64,000 nucleotides of DNA from Pseudomonas sp. SID14000 (GCF_002165135.1 NZ_NFZQ01000014.1:1-64000); one strand, 5' to 3'. Positions 26,846 through 35,903 are shown, counted from the first letter of the stretch. Made by a program: numbers and translations. Notes: generated by a model not told the origin, from the letters alone.

Positions 26846-28015
26846 TCACATAGCAGCCGCAGCCTTCAACGCCCCATCCAGGTCCTCGACCAGGTCACGG
26901 TAATCCTCGATCCCCACCGACAATCGCAGCAGGTTCTCGCTGATTCCCATCACGCCCTTCTGCTCCGGGCTCAGCGAGCAGTGCGACATGCTCCAGGAGT
27001 GGTTGATCATGCTCTCCACCCCGCCTAGCGAGTCGGCCAGCACGAAGATCTGCAGCGCTTCCACCAGCCGGTTGAGCGCGGCCCGGTCGCCCTTGACCTT
27101 CATCGCCACCACCGCCCCGCCACTGCGCATCTGCCGTTTGCACAGCTCATGCTGCGGGTGGCTTTCCAGCCCCGGGTAATACACCTGCTCGATCTGCGCG
27201 TGGCTTTCGAGGAAACGTGCTACCTGCAGGGCATTGGCACATTGGCGCTCCATGCGAACATCCAGGGTCTTCAGACCGCGCAGGGCCAGGTAGCAGTCGA
27301 ATGGCCCCTGTACCGCACCAATCGCCATGCTGATACGGCGCAAGCGCGCCAACAGCGCATCATTGGCTGCTACCACCACGCCGCCGGTGAGGTCGGAGTG
27401 GCCGCCGATGTACTTGCTGGCAGAGTGCATCACCAGGTCCACGCCCAGGGTGATCGGGCGCTGGTTCCACGGCGAGCAGAAGGTGTTGTCGATGCAGGTA
27501 AGGATGCCCCGCGCCTTGGCCAGGTCGCACACAGCCTTGATATCGACCAGGTGCAGCAGCGGGTTGGTCGGCGATTCGATCCAGATCAGCTGGGTTTCCG
27601 GCTTGATGGCGGCAGCCACCGCCTCGAGGTCGTTGAGGTCGACGTAGGTGGTGGTCAGGCCCGAGGTGCGGCTGCGGTAGTCTTCGAGGATGCGGAAGGT
27701 ACCGCCGTACACACCGTTCATCACCACCACGTGGGCATCCTTGGGCAACAGCTCCAGCACGGTGGCGGTGGCGTTCACACCCGAGGCGCAGGCGACCGCG
27801 CCAACCCCTTCTTCCAGGGCAGCGACACAGGTTTCGTAGGCATGCCGGGTGGGGTTGCCGACGCGGCTGTAGGAGTATTCCGGCTTGTCGTCCAGGCTGC
27901 GCTTGGTGAACGAGCTGGCAGTGACGATCGCCGGAAAAATAGCGTTATCGGCGACGCTGAACTGCTCACCGGCGTGAATGGTACGGGTGGCGAAATTGCG
28001 CGGCTTGTCGGACAT
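26846..28015 (-). CDS. Trans-sulfuration PLP enzyme (cystathionine gamma-synthase/lyase type)
   Basis: This 389-residue Cys/Met-metabolism PLP enzyme has the PLP lysine motif VMHSASKYIGGHSD, the cofactor segment YSRVGNPTRHAYE and a C-terminal SLGGVESMINHSWSMSH motif. Sequence alone does not separate cystathionine gamma-synthase, gamma-lyase and methionine gamma-lyase. It is divergent from an Lrp/AsnC regulator, a layout often found with amino-acid-degrading lyases, so a catabolic lyase is plausible. The start at 28015 (MSDKPRNFATRTIHAGE) fits family N-termini. A longer frame running into the regulator gene is unlikely. Confidence 0.9.
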   Translation of the reverse strand: MSDKPRNFATRTIHAGEQFSVADNAIFPAIVTASSFTKRSLDDKPEYSYSRVGNPTRHAYETCVAALEEGVGAVACASGVNATATVLELLPKDAHVVVMNGVYGGTFRILEDYRSRTSGLTTTYVDLNDLEAVAAAIKPETQLIWIESPTNPLLHLVDIKAVCDLAKARGILTCIDNTFCSPWNQRPITLGVDLVMHSASKYIGGHSDLTGGVVVAANDALLARLRRISMAIGAVQGPFDCYLALRGLKTLDVRMERQCANALQVARFLESHAQIEQVYYPGLESHPQHELCKRQMRSGGAVVAMKVKGDRAALNRLVEALQIFVLADSLGGVESMINHSWSMSHCSLSPEQKGVMGISENLLRLSVGIEDYRDLVEDLDGALKAAAAM

Positions 28016-28119
28016 GGTCAGGCCCATTGGCAGAATGAAAGTTGCCACTATCGCACAACCCAAATCTTCTGGCCTTGGGGTAATCTGTGAAAAATTTTTC
28101 TCCACGGCCCACGCGCGAT

Positions 28120-28581
28120 ATGGACAGTTTCGACCAGCACATTCTCACCCTGCTTCAGCGCGACGCCTCGATCTCGCTCAAGGACCTGGCCGAGGCCGTC
28201 AACTTGTCCACCACGCCGTGCTGGAAGCGGGTCAAGCGCCTGGAGGAAGACGGCTACATTGTCGGTCGCGTCGCCCTGCTCGACCCGGAACGGCTGGGGT
28301 TGGGGCTGACGGTGTTCGTCCAGCTCAAGACCCAGCGCCACGACAGCGCCTGGCTGGAGCAGTTTGCCGCGACCGTGACCGGGTTCGAGGAAGTGATGGA
28401 GTTCTACCGTATGTCCGGCGACTGGGATTACATGCTGCGGGTGGTGGTGGGGGATATTGCGGCGTACGACCGGTTTTATAAAAAGCTGATTACCAGTACT
28501 GACGGGCTGTCGAACATCACGTCCAGTTTTGCCATGGAGCAGATGAAGTACACCACGGCTTACCCGGTGCATCGTTCCTAA
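28120..28581 (+). CDS. Lrp/AsnC-family transcriptional regulator
   Basis: The 153-residue protein has an N-terminal helix-turn-helix (MDSFDQHILTLLQRDASISL, then DLAEAVNLSTTPCWKRVKRL) and a C-terminal RAM/ACT effector domain (GLGLTVFVQLKT... DYMLRVVVGDIAAYDRFYKK). The ATG at 28120 gives the usual family start. A GTG 11 codons upstream is in frame but would lie in the promoter. It is divergent from the trans-sulfuration enzyme and probably controls it in response to an amino acid. Confidence 0.92.
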   Translation: MDSFDQHILTLLQRDASISLKDLAEAVNLSTTPCWKRVKRLEEDGYIVGRVALLDPERLGLGLTVFVQLKTQRHDSAWLEQFAATVTGFEEVMEFYRMSGDWDYMLRVVVGDIAAYDRFYKKLITSTDGLSNITSSFAMEQMKYTTAYPVHRS

Positions 28582-28591
28582 TCGGTGCTGG

Positions 28592-28629
28592 ATTCTTCGC
28601 GGGCTTGCCCGCGAAGAGGCCGGCACAGG
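28592..28629. repeat. Short REP palindrome
   Basis: A spacer-free palindrome CTTCGCGGGCTTGCCCGCGAAG between two convergent genes. Confidence 0.8.
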
Positions 28630-28636
28630 CAACCGA

Positions 28637-30967
28637 TCAATCCGAGGCCAGCACCGCCGCAATGCGGTTCCCGGCCTTGGCCTTCTCGACCTTGATCGCC
28701 ACGAACTTCGAGGTCGGGGTATAGGTCCCCTCGCCATAGCTTTCCAGCGGCACCAGCGGGTTGGTCTCCGGGTAATAGGCCGCCGCCTGCCCCTCGGGCA
28801 CGTCATACGCCACCAGGCGGAAGCCCGACACCCGCCGCTCCACGCCATCCTCCCACAGCGACACCAGGTCCACATGCTCGCCCGGCTCGAAGCCCATCCG
28901 GCGGATGTCGACCTCGTTGACGAACACTACTTCACGCAGGCCGAACACCCCGCGATAACGGTCGTCCAGGCCATAGAGGGTGGTGTTGTACTGGTCGTGC
29001 GAACGCAGGGTTTGCAGGATCAGGTCGGGCTTGTCACCGCGCGCCAGCACCTTGGCATTCACCAACTGCTCCGGCAGCTGGTGCAAGCTGAAGCGCGCCT
29101 TGCCAGTGGCCGTGCGCCAGGTACGGTCGGCGGCGTTGTTGCCCAGGTGGAAGCCGCCCGGGTGCTGCAGGCGCTCGTTGAAATCGGTAAAACCGGGGAT
29201 CACATCGGCAATCATGCTGCGGATACGGCCGTAGTCGGCAACAGCGTATTCCCAGTCGATCGGCTGCTTGCCCAGGGTCGCCTGAGCCATGCCGGCGATG
29301 ATCCACGGCTCCGAGCGCAGGTGCGGCGAGCGCGGGCGCAGTTGGCCGTGGGAGATGTGCACCATGCTGAAGGTGTCCTCTACGGTCACCCCTTGCGGCC
29401 CGCTGGCCTGCATGTCGATTTCGGTACGGCCCAGGCACGGCAAGATCAGCGCATCGCGGCCGGTGACCAGGTGCGAGCGGTTGAGCTTGGTGGAAATCTG
29501 CACGGTCAGCGCGCAATTGCGCATCGCCGCATGGGTGCGTGGCGTATCCGGCGTAGCTTGGGCAAAGTTGCCACCCAGGCCTATGAACACCTTGGCCCGC
29601 CCCTCTTCCATGGCCTTGATCGCCAGCACCGCATTGTGCCCGTGGGCGCGCGGCACGCGGAACCGGAAGCGCTTTTCAATGGCATCGAGCAGCGCAGCCC
29701 CGGGCTTCTCGTCGATGCCCATGGTGCGGTCGCCCTGCACGTTGCTGTGGCCACGCACCGGTGACAGGCCGGCGCCGGGCTTGCCGACGTTACCGCGCAG
29801 CAACTGCAGGTTGACGATTTCCTGCACGGTCGGCACCGAGTGGCGGTGCTGGGTGACGCCCATGGCCCAGCACATGATCACCCGTTCGGCCTTGCGGTAC
29901 ATGCGCGCAGCCAGTTCGATCTCGGCCTGGGTCAGGCCCGATTGCTCGACGATGTGCGCCCAGGGCGTGGCATCCACGACGTCCAGGTAAGCGTCGATAC
30001 CACTGGTGTGCTCGGCGATGAAGGCATGGTCGAACACCGCCGGTTCGCCATTGGCCTGTGCTTCGCGCTCCCACTGCAGCAGGTACTTGGCGATGCCGCG
30101 CATCACTGCCATGTCGCCGCCCAAAGCCGGACGGAAGTAGGCCGTGTTGGTTGGCTCGGAGCCATTGCTGAGCATCTCGAAGGGGTGCTGCGGGTGCTGG
30201 AAGCGCTCCAGGCCGCGCTCTTTGAGCGGGTTGAAGCAGACCACCTGGGCACCACGTTTCACCGCTTCACGCAGCGGTTCGAGCATGCGCGGGTGGTTGG
30301 TGCCGGGGTTCTGGCCGATGACGAAGATGGCGTCGGCCAGCTCCAGGTCGTGGAACACCACCGTGCCCTTGCCCACGCCGAGGGTTTCCGACATGCCCAC
30401 GCCGCTGGCCTCATGGCACATGTTCGAGCAGTCGGGGAAGTTGTTGGTACCGTAGGCACGGACGAACAGCTGGTAGAGGAACGCCGCCTCGTTGCTGGCC
30501 CGGCCCGAGGTGTAGAACTCGGCCTCGTCGGGCGAATCGAGTGCGCGCAAATGTTGGGCAATCAGCGCAAAAGCTTCTTCCCAACTGGTTTCGACATAGT
30601 GGTCGGTGGCCGCGTCATAGCGCATCGGGTGGGTCAGGCGGCCTTGGTACTCCAGCCAGTAGTCAGTCTGTTCGGCCAGCGCACTGACGCTGTACCTGGC
30701 GAAGAACGCCGGGTCCACCGAGCGGCCGGTGGCCTCCCAGTTGACCGCCTTGGCGCCGTTCTCGCAGAACTTGACCATGTCGTTTTCCGGCGACTCGCCC
30801 CAGGCGCAGCCGGGGCAGTCGAAGCCACCGTTCTGGTTGGTCTTGAGCATGGCCCGCAGGTTCTTGAAGGCATTTTCGCTGCCCAGCCAGCTCTTGGTCA
30901 CGCTCTTGAGCGCCCCCCAGCCGGCGGCGGCGCCCTTGTAGTCCCTGATGTGTTGGTCCTGGCTCAT
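28637..30967 (-). CDS. FdhF/YdeP-family molybdopterin oxidoreductase
   Basis: This 776-residue protein is related to the catalytic subunit of formate dehydrogenases and closest in type to YdeP. It has the N-terminal Cys motif FDCPGCAWGE with a further Cys in KFCENGAKAV, the molybdopterin-binding domain (YTSGRASNEAAFLYQLFVRA, then NFPDCSNMCHEASG) and the C-terminal molybdopterin-guanine dinucleotide domain (LRSHDQYNTTLYGLDDRYRG). No Tat signal is visible, so it is cytoplasmic. The MoCo genes moaA and moaB nearby fit its cofactor need. The substrate is unproven; formate is only a guess. Confidence 0.9.
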   Translation of the reverse strand: MSQDQHIRDYKGAAAGWGALKSVTKSWLGSENAFKNLRAMLKTNQNGGFDCPGCAWGESPENDMVKFCENGAKAVNWEATGRSVDPAFFARYSVSALAEQTDYWLEYQGRLTHPMRYDAATDHYVETSWEEAFALIAQHLRALDSPDEAEFYTSGRASNEAAFLYQLFVRAYGTNNFPDCSNMCHEASGVGMSETLGVGKGTVVFHDLELADAIFVIGQNPGTNHPRMLEPLREAVKRGAQVVCFNPLKERGLERFQHPQHPFEMLSNGSEPTNTAYFRPALGGDMAVMRGIAKYLLQWEREAQANGEPAVFDHAFIAEHTSGIDAYLDVVDATPWAHIVEQSGLTQAEIELAARMYRKAERVIMCWAMGVTQHRHSVPTVQEIVNLQLLRGNVGKPGAGLSPVRGHSNVQGDRTMGIDEKPGAALLDAIEKRFRFRVPRAHGHNAVLAIKAMEEGRAKVFIGLGGNFAQATPDTPRTHAAMRNCALTVQISTKLNRSHLVTGRDALILPCLGRTEIDMQASGPQGVTVEDTFSMVHISHGQLRPRSPHLRSEPWIIAGMAQATLGKQPIDWEYAVADYGRIRSMIADVIPGFTDFNERLQHPGGFHLGNNAADRTWRTATGKARFSLHQLPEQLVNAKVLARGDKPDLILQTLRSHDQYNTTLYGLDDRYRGVFGLREVVFVNEVDIRRMGFEPGEHVDLVSLWEDGVERRVSGFRLVAYDVPEGQAAAYYPETNPLVPLESYGEGTYTPTSKFVAIKVEKAKAGNRIAAVLASD

Positions 30968-31116
30968 GCGATGAATCCTCACGCTTCGATGCTTTTTTTC
31001 AGCCTATGGAGCGTGGGGGAGAGCCGTCCAATCGAAAGATCTTACGGGGTGATAGGTGGTTTCGATCATGGGTATTTTCTGGAGATGTGTTGGGGCTGCC
31101 AGGTGCTTGCCACAGA

Positions 31117-31198
31117 ATCTTCAGCGCCTATGAGATCGAGCGCCGCCCGCGCGGCGCTTCGCGGCACAAGGCCGCTCCCACATTTGTTTCGGGCCAGT
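31117..31198 (+). repeat. 82-bp inverted repeat, left arm
   Basis: This arm is a perfect reverse complement of 31320-31401. It runs from ATCTTCAGCGCCTATGAGAT through GCCGCCCGCGCGGCGC and a REP-like GGCACAAGGCCGCTCCCACA to TTTCGGGCCAGT. Similarity continues, with a few mismatches, about ten bases into the loop. Confidence 0.95.
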
Positions 31199-31319
31199 CA
31201 CTCCTGTGGTTTCACCTCTGTCCGCTTTGTTTGTTCCATTCGATATCGAACGGTACGCCACTGCACCCCATCAATCTCCAGCCATGCACCAAAGCTGCAA
31301 CCCACCTGGCACAGGAATA

Positions 31320-31401
31320 ACTGGCCCGAAACAAATGTGGGAGCGGCCTTGTGCCGCGAAGCGCCGCGCGGGCGGCGCTCGATCTCATAGGCGCTGAAGA
31401 T
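31320..31401 (-). repeat. 82-bp inverted repeat, right arm
   Basis: The partner of 31117-31198, separated by a 121-base loop. It ends 110 bases before the moaA start, so the pair occupies the divergent promoter region between the molybdoenzyme gene and moaA. Confidence 0.95.
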
Positions 31402-31511
31402 GCTGCGCCAAGTGATAGAGGCCATCGATCAATCGGTCGGACAAAGCAATTTGACGGCCCTGCGGCCAGGTTATAGCTTGGACTCAAGTCCCAACCCATT
31501 CGAGCGCGAAC

Positions 31512-32516
31512 GTGGAACAGAACAGCCGGCCCCTGATCGACGGCTTCAACCGGAAAATCGACTACCTGCGGATGTCGGTCACCGACCGCTGCGACTTCCG
31601 TTGCGTGTACTGCATGGCCGAAGACATGCAGTTCCTGCCGCGCCAGCAAATCCTCAGCCTCGAAGAACTGTTCCTGGTGGCCGAGCGCTTCGTCGCTCTC
31701 GGCACCCGCAAGATCCGCCTGACCGGCGGCGAGCCGTTGGTGCGCCAGGGCATCGTCGACCTGTGCGGGCGCATCGCTGCCCTGCCCGGCCTGCGCGAGT
31801 TGTGCCTGACCAGCAACGGCTCGCAACTCGGGCGCCTGGCCCAACCGCTGTTCGACGCCGGTGTCACGCGCCTGAACATTAGCCTCGACAGCCTGGACGC
31901 CGAACGCTTCAAACAACTGACCCGCACCGGCGACCTGCACCAGGTGATCGCCGGCATCGACGCCGCCCGCCAGGCCGGCTTCAAGCGCACCAAGCTCAAC
32001 TGCGTAGTCCTCAAGGGCCGCAACGACCACGAGCTGGTCGACCTGGTACGCTTTGCCATCGACCGCGAACTGGACATCACCTTCATCGAAGAAATGCCCT
32101 TGGGCGTGATCAGCGAACATGAACGCGGCGAGTCGTTCTGCTCCAGCGATGAAGTACGCGCGCTGCTGGCCGAGCAGTTCACCCTGGTCGAGTCGACCGA
32201 GTCGTCCCAAGGCCCGGCCCGCTACTGGCGCCTGGCCGAAGCCGCCAACACTCGGGTCGGCTTCATTTCGCCACACAGCCACAACTTCTGCGCCACCTGC
32301 AACCGCGTGCGCCTCACTGTCGAAGGTCGCCTGCTGCTGTGCCTGGGCAATGAACACTCGGTGGACCTGAAACAGGTGCTGCGCGCCCACCCCGGCAACC
32401 CTGAACGCCTGGAAAAGGCCATTCGTGACTCGTTGCACCTCAAGCCCTACCGCCATCACTTCGAAGTCGGTGGCGATGTGCAGATCCTGCGTTTCATGAA
32501 CATGACCGGCGGCTAG
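31512..32516 (+). CDS. moaA: GTP 3',8-cyclase (molybdenum cofactor biosynthesis)
   Basis: The 334-residue radical-SAM enzyme makes the first step from GTP toward molybdopterin. The N-terminal [4Fe-4S] motif CDFRCVYC has C27, C31 and C34. The second cluster comes from FCATCNRVRLT and the Cys of LLLCLG. The protein ends in the essential Gly-Gly (NMTGG). It starts with GTG at 31512. The neighbouring molybdoenzyme gene is divergent, and moaB lies 1 kb downstream on the other strand. Confidence 0.95.
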   Translation: MEQNSRPLIDGFNRKIDYLRMSVTDRCDFRCVYCMAEDMQFLPRQQILSLEELFLVAERFVALGTRKIRLTGGEPLVRQGIVDLCGRIAALPGLRELCLTSNGSQLGRLAQPLFDAGVTRLNISLDSLDAERFKQLTRTGDLHQVIAGIDAARQAGFKRTKLNCVVLKGRNDHELVDLVRFAIDRELDITFIEEMPLGVISEHERGESFCSSDEVRALLAEQFTLVESTESSQGPARYWRLAEAANTRVGFISPHSHNFCATCNRVRLTVEGRLLLCLGNEHSVDLKQVLRAHPGNPERLEKAIRDSLHLKPYRHHFEVGGDVQILRFMNMTGG

Positions 32517-32536
32517 CCAGCCGCCTCTGGATTTCC

Positions 32537-33436
32537 ATGATCGTCCACCCCACCCCCGATGTGCTGCGTGTGCTGTTCACCCTCAAGGGTTCGATCGTCA
32601 AGCGCATTGCCCTGCGCTGCCTGACAGTCACCCTGCTGGCCGCGCTGATCGTGTTGGTCGAGCGACATTTCCCGGCATTTTTCTACCCGGTCAGCGCCAC
32701 GCCGTTCACCTTGCTCGGCCTGTCGCTGTCGATTTTCATGAGTTTTCGCAACAACGCCTGCTATGACCGCTGGTGGGAGGGGCGCAAGGCCTGGGGCAAG
32801 CTGATCATCGAAACCCGCTCGTTCGTGCGCGAAAGCCTGGTGATTACCGACGAAACCCTGCGTGCCGAACTGTTGCGCAGCCTGTGCGGCTTTGCCCATG
32901 CACTGAATGCACGGCTGCGCAGCGAGGACGAACTGGCCGCCGCCCGGCCTTGGCTGGCCCGGCCCGAAGCTATCAGCCCGCACAACGTGTGCGACGCCAT
33001 CCTGCGCGAAATCGGCGGGCACTGCTCGCGGCTGGCCGAACAGCAGCACATCAGTGACTGGCGCTACAGCCTGCTGGAACAGCGGCTGGTGGGCCTGACC
33101 GAAGTGCAGGCCACCTGCGAGCGGATCAAGGGCACACCGTTGCCGTTCCCCTACACGCTGTTGCTGCACCGCACCATCTACATCTTCTGCCTGTTGCTGC
33201 CGTTTGCCCTGGCCGAGCCGCTGGGTTGGCTGGCGCCGCTGTTCACCACCATCGTGGGGTACACGTTCTTCGGGCTGGATGCGATTGGCAATGAGCTGGA
33301 AGACCCGTTCGGGCGCGATGAGAACGACCTGCCGACCGATGCCATGGTGCGGACCGTGGAGCGCGATGTGCTGGCGGGGTTGGGAGAACAACAGCTGCCG
33401 CCGGCGTTGTTGCCGGTGGACCATGTTTTGAGCTGA
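32537..33436 (+). CDS. Bestrophin-like ion channel protein
   Basis: This 299-residue membrane protein of the bestrophin/UPF0187 (YneE) family has FKG-like LKGSIVKRIALRC before helix 1, FTLLGLSLSIFMSFRNNACYDRWWEGRKAWG (helix 2 and the conserved RNN-YDRWWE motif) and a C-terminal pair of helices ending in LDAIGNELEDPFGRDENDLP. Bacterial homologues form pentameric ion channels in the inner membrane. It starts 20 bases after moaA and is probably cotranscribed. A link to molybdenum metabolism is unproven. Confidence 0.88.
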   Translation: MIVHPTPDVLRVLFTLKGSIVKRIALRCLTVTLLAALIVLVERHFPAFFYPVSATPFTLLGLSLSIFMSFRNNACYDRWWEGRKAWGKLIIETRSFVRESLVITDETLRAELLRSLCGFAHALNARLRSEDELAAARPWLARPEAISPHNVCDAILREIGGHCSRLAEQQHISDWRYSLLEQRLVGLTEVQATCERIKGTPLPFPYTLLLHRTIYIFCLLLPFALAEPLGWLAPLFTTIVGYTFFGLDAIGNELEDPFGRDENDLPTDAMVRTVERDVLAGLGEQQLPPALLPVDHVLS

Positions 33437-33455
33437 CCGAATGCAGTGGCCTGTG

Positions 33456-33559
33456 CCGGCCCTTTCGCGGGTAAACCCGCTCCCACAGGGCCCCCACAGG
33501 TTTCGAACCCTGCGCGTTACCTGTGGGAGCGGGTTTACCCGCGAAGAGGCCAGGACAGG
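33456..33559. repeat. REP inverted pair
   Basis: Two REP copies of the GCGGGTAAACCCGC type, head to head, in the convergent gap between the bestrophin gene and moaB. Confidence 0.9.
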
Positions 33560-33566
33560 AGAAAAC

Positions 33567-34106
33567 TCAGCCCCGGCTTGCACAGGCCTCGATCGGCTTC
33601 AGGTGCTTGACGAAGTTGCACGGCCGGTGCCGCGCATCCAGCTGCTCCGCCAGGATGCCCTCCCACGCCGTACGGCAGGCCCCGGTGGAGCCCGGCAGGC
33701 AGCACACCAACGTCCGGTTCGAAAGGCCGGCCAACGCCCGGCTCTGCACCGTCGAGGTGCCGATATCGAGAATCGACAATGCACGGAACAGTTCGCCAAA
33801 GCCATCGATGCGTTTGTCCAGCAAGCACTCGACCGCTTCCGGCGTGCTGTCACGGCCGGTAAAACCGGTACCGCCGGTGATCAGCACCACCTGCACCTGC
33901 TCGTCGGCAATCCAGGTGGCGACCTGGGCGCGGATCTTGTACAGGTCGTCCTTGAGCAACGCCCGCGCTACCAGGCGGTGGCCGACCTCCACCGAGCGGC
34001 TGGCCAGCAGCTCGCCAGAGGTGTCGTTTTCGTAGGTACGGGTGTCGCTGACGGTCAGAACGGCGATATTGAGCGGTACGAAGACCGCGTCGAGCTGGAC
34101 GCGCAC
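33567..34106 (-). CDS. moaB: Molybdenum cofactor biosynthesis protein B
   Basis: The 179-residue MoaB/MogA-type protein would adenylylate molybdopterin before metal insertion. Motifs are NIAVLTVSDTRTYENDTSG, LITGGTGFTGRDSTPEAVE and CLPGSTGACRTAWEGIL. The GTG at 34106 follows GAGGAG at good spacing and gives MRVQLDAVFVPLNIAVL as in relatives. A GTG ten codons upstream lacks such a site. It is divergent from a LysR gene that may control it. Confidence 0.93.
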   Translation of the reverse strand: MRVQLDAVFVPLNIAVLTVSDTRTYENDTSGELLASRSVEVGHRLVARALLKDDLYKIRAQVATWIADEQVQVVLITGGTGFTGRDSTPEAVECLLDKRIDGFGELFRALSILDIGTSTVQSRALAGLSNRTLVCCLPGSTGACRTAWEGILAEQLDARHRPCNFVKHLKPIEACASRG

Positions 34107-34200
34107 GGTGAGGCTCCTCGAATGGCATGCCGCCACGCTAGAGGCATGGCCCGGGGGCGTCCAATCGATATGGCATACCGGCTGATCAATGACATCTATC

Positions 34201-34222
34201 GCAGACCTGAGTTATGGTCTGC
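34201..34222 (+). promoter_or_regulatory. Candidate LysR operator
   Basis: A perfect 7-bp inverted repeat GCAGACC-N8-GGTCTGC ends 23 bases before the LysR start codon. Its location suggests autoregulation or control of the divergent moaB promoter. Confidence 0.4.
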
Positions 34223-34245
34223 ACAACCCGATACCAGGCACTTCC

Positions 34246-35133
34246 ATGGACATCAAGCAGCTCAAGTTCCTCATCGCCCTCGACCAGACCCGCCACTTCG
34301 GCCAGGCAGCGGCGCTGTGCCATATCACTCAGCCGACGCTGTCCATGCGCCTGCGCAACCTGGAGGACGAACTGGACCTGGTGCTGGTCAAGCGTGGCCA
34401 GCGCTTCGAAGGTTTCACCGAGGCCGGCGAGCGCATCCTGGCCTGGGCCCGCACCCTGCTCGCCGCCCACGACGGCCTGCAGGCCGAGGCCGCCAGCTGC
34501 CGTGGCCAGGTGGTCGGCAGCCTGCGCCTGGGCACGGTGCCGCTGGCCAGTTTCAACCCCATGCACCTGCTGCTGCCGCTGCGTGAAAAATACCCCGAAC
34601 TGCACTTCCAGCTCAGCTCGCTGAGCTCGGAACAGATCATCGACGGGCTCAGCCGCAACCAGCTCGACCTGGGCATCTGCTACCTGGACCAGGTCAACAC
34701 CAGCTTCTTCGAAGTGATCGAACTGGGCACCACCACCATGGGCCTGCTGCACGATACCCGGCACTTCCAGTTCACCAGCGACACCCTGCGCTGGGACGAG
34801 CTAGGCAACATTCCGCTGGGCCTGCTGAGCAAGGGCATGCATTACCGCCAATCGCTGGACCTGAGTTTCCGCAGCCGTGGCCTGGAGCCGAATGCGGTGC
34901 TGGAAAGCGACTCGAGCTTCCAGCTGATCCAGGCCATCAACACCGGCATGTGCTGCGCAGTCATGCCGCTGGACTGCGGCCTGGAGGACCTGAGCGAGCA
35001 CCTGCGCATCCTGCCGGTGGCCGATGCCGCCATCCACAGCCCGGTCGGCCTGCTGCTGCGCCGCAGCGAGCCGCGCTCGGCCATTGCCGAGCAGTGCTTC
35101 GATGAGGCGCGGGCGCTGTTTCAGGCCAGCTGA
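34246..35133 (+). CDS. LysR-family transcriptional regulator
   Basis: The 295-residue LysR protein has a winged-helix N-terminus (MDIKQLKFLIALDQTRHFGQ, then CHITQPTLSMRLRNLEDELD) and a substrate-binding domain with LRLGTVPLASFNP, resembling the OxyR-type layout. It is divergent from moaB and lies in the block with the molybdoenzyme and moaA, so it may control molybdenum-related genes. The start at 34246 fits the family. An ATG 19 codons upstream would cover the candidate operator. Its end overlaps the convergent AraC gene by 13 bases. Confidence 0.9.
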   Translation: MDIKQLKFLIALDQTRHFGQAAALCHITQPTLSMRLRNLEDELDLVLVKRGQRFEGFTEAGERILAWARTLLAAHDGLQAEAASCRGQVVGSLRLGTVPLASFNPMHLLLPLREKYPELHFQLSSLSSEQIIDGLSRNQLDLGICYLDQVNTSFFEVIELGTTTMGLLHDTRHFQFTSDTLRWDELGNIPLGLLSKGMHYRQSLDLSFRSRGLEPNAVLESDSSFQLIQAINTGMCCAVMPLDCGLEDLSEHLRILPVADAAIHSPVGLLLRRSEPRSAIAEQCFDEARALFQAS

Positions 35134-35903
35134 GCGCTGGTCGCCTGGCGGTACTGGCGCGGGGTGAAGCCGGTCAGTTGCTTGAACTGGCGGCTGAAGG
35201 CGCTGTGGTCGGTATAGCCACAGCACATCGCCACTTCAGTGATCGGCAGTTCCGAGTGCAGCAGGCGGTGGGCGTGCTCCAGGCGCGCCTTGTGGATCAT
35301 CTGCCGTGGCGTGAGGTGGAACACCCGCTTGCAGTAGCGCTCCAGCTGGGCCACGGAAATGCCGGCGATACGGGTCAGCTCGCCCATGCTGATCGGCTGG
35401 TGGAAATGCCGGCGGATATGCTCGTCCACCGCCGCAAGGCGTTGGTAGGCGGGGTGGCTGTCGGCGGCTGATTGCAAATCGACCGAGATGCCGACCAGGC
35501 CGATGATCTCGCCGGCCTGGTCGTACAGCGGGCGCTTGTGGGTCAGGCACCAGCCAGGTTCGCGGCTGCCGTACAAGTGCAGCTCCAGCTGGTCCTCCAG
35601 CACCAGCCCTTCCTTGAGAACACGACGATCCTGCTCGGTGTAACCGGGGCCCAGCTGTGCCGGGAACACTTCGGCGCTGGTCTTGCCTAGCAGCGGTTGC
35701 AGGCGCTTGAGGCCGCAGCGCTGGACCAGGGTGTTGTTGGCCAGCACGTAGCGGGCGGCCGGGTCCTTGATGAAGATCGCGGCGTTGGGGATGGCGTCGA
35801 GGATTGGCAGCAGCAGGGAGACACCGGCGAGCAGCGCCTCGAGGCTGGCGGGGCGGTGCTGGTCGAGGGACTGGTACAGGGTTGCCAGGGGGGTGTTGGT
35901 CAT
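35121..35903 (-). CDS. AraC-family regulator with PAS domain, probably of hydroxyproline catabolism
   Basis: This 260-residue regulator has a PAS-like sensory domain (about residues 25-145: LDAIPNAAIFIKDPAARYVL, then EIIGLVGISVDL). A C-terminal AraC/XylS DNA-binding domain follows, with two helix-turn-helix units (ISMGELTRIAGISVAQLERY and ITEVAMCCGYTDHSAFSRQF). It is divergent from the hydroxyproline-degradation genes, which it probably activates. The ATG at 35903 is used because an upstream extension translates REP DNA. Confidence 0.9.
   Translation of the reverse strand: MTNTPLATLYQSLDQHRPASLEALLAGVSLLLPILDAIPNAAIFIKDPAARYVLANNTLVQRCGLKRLQPLLGKTSAEVFPAQLGPGYTEQDRRVLKEGLVLEDQLELHLYGSREPGWCLTHKRPLYDQAGEIIGLVGISVDLQSAADSHPAYQRLAAVDEHIRRHFHQPISMGELTRIAGISVAQLERYCKRVFHLTPRQMIHKARLEHAHRLLHSELPITEVAMCCGYTDHSAFSRQFKQLTGFTPRQYRQATSAQLA

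Noticed and set aside
29840..31390. 516-residue plus-strand frame opposite the molybdoenzyme gene
   Set aside because: Composition rich in Val, Gly, His and Arg without motifs is typical of the antisense frame of GC-rich genes. The minus-strand protein is clearly real.
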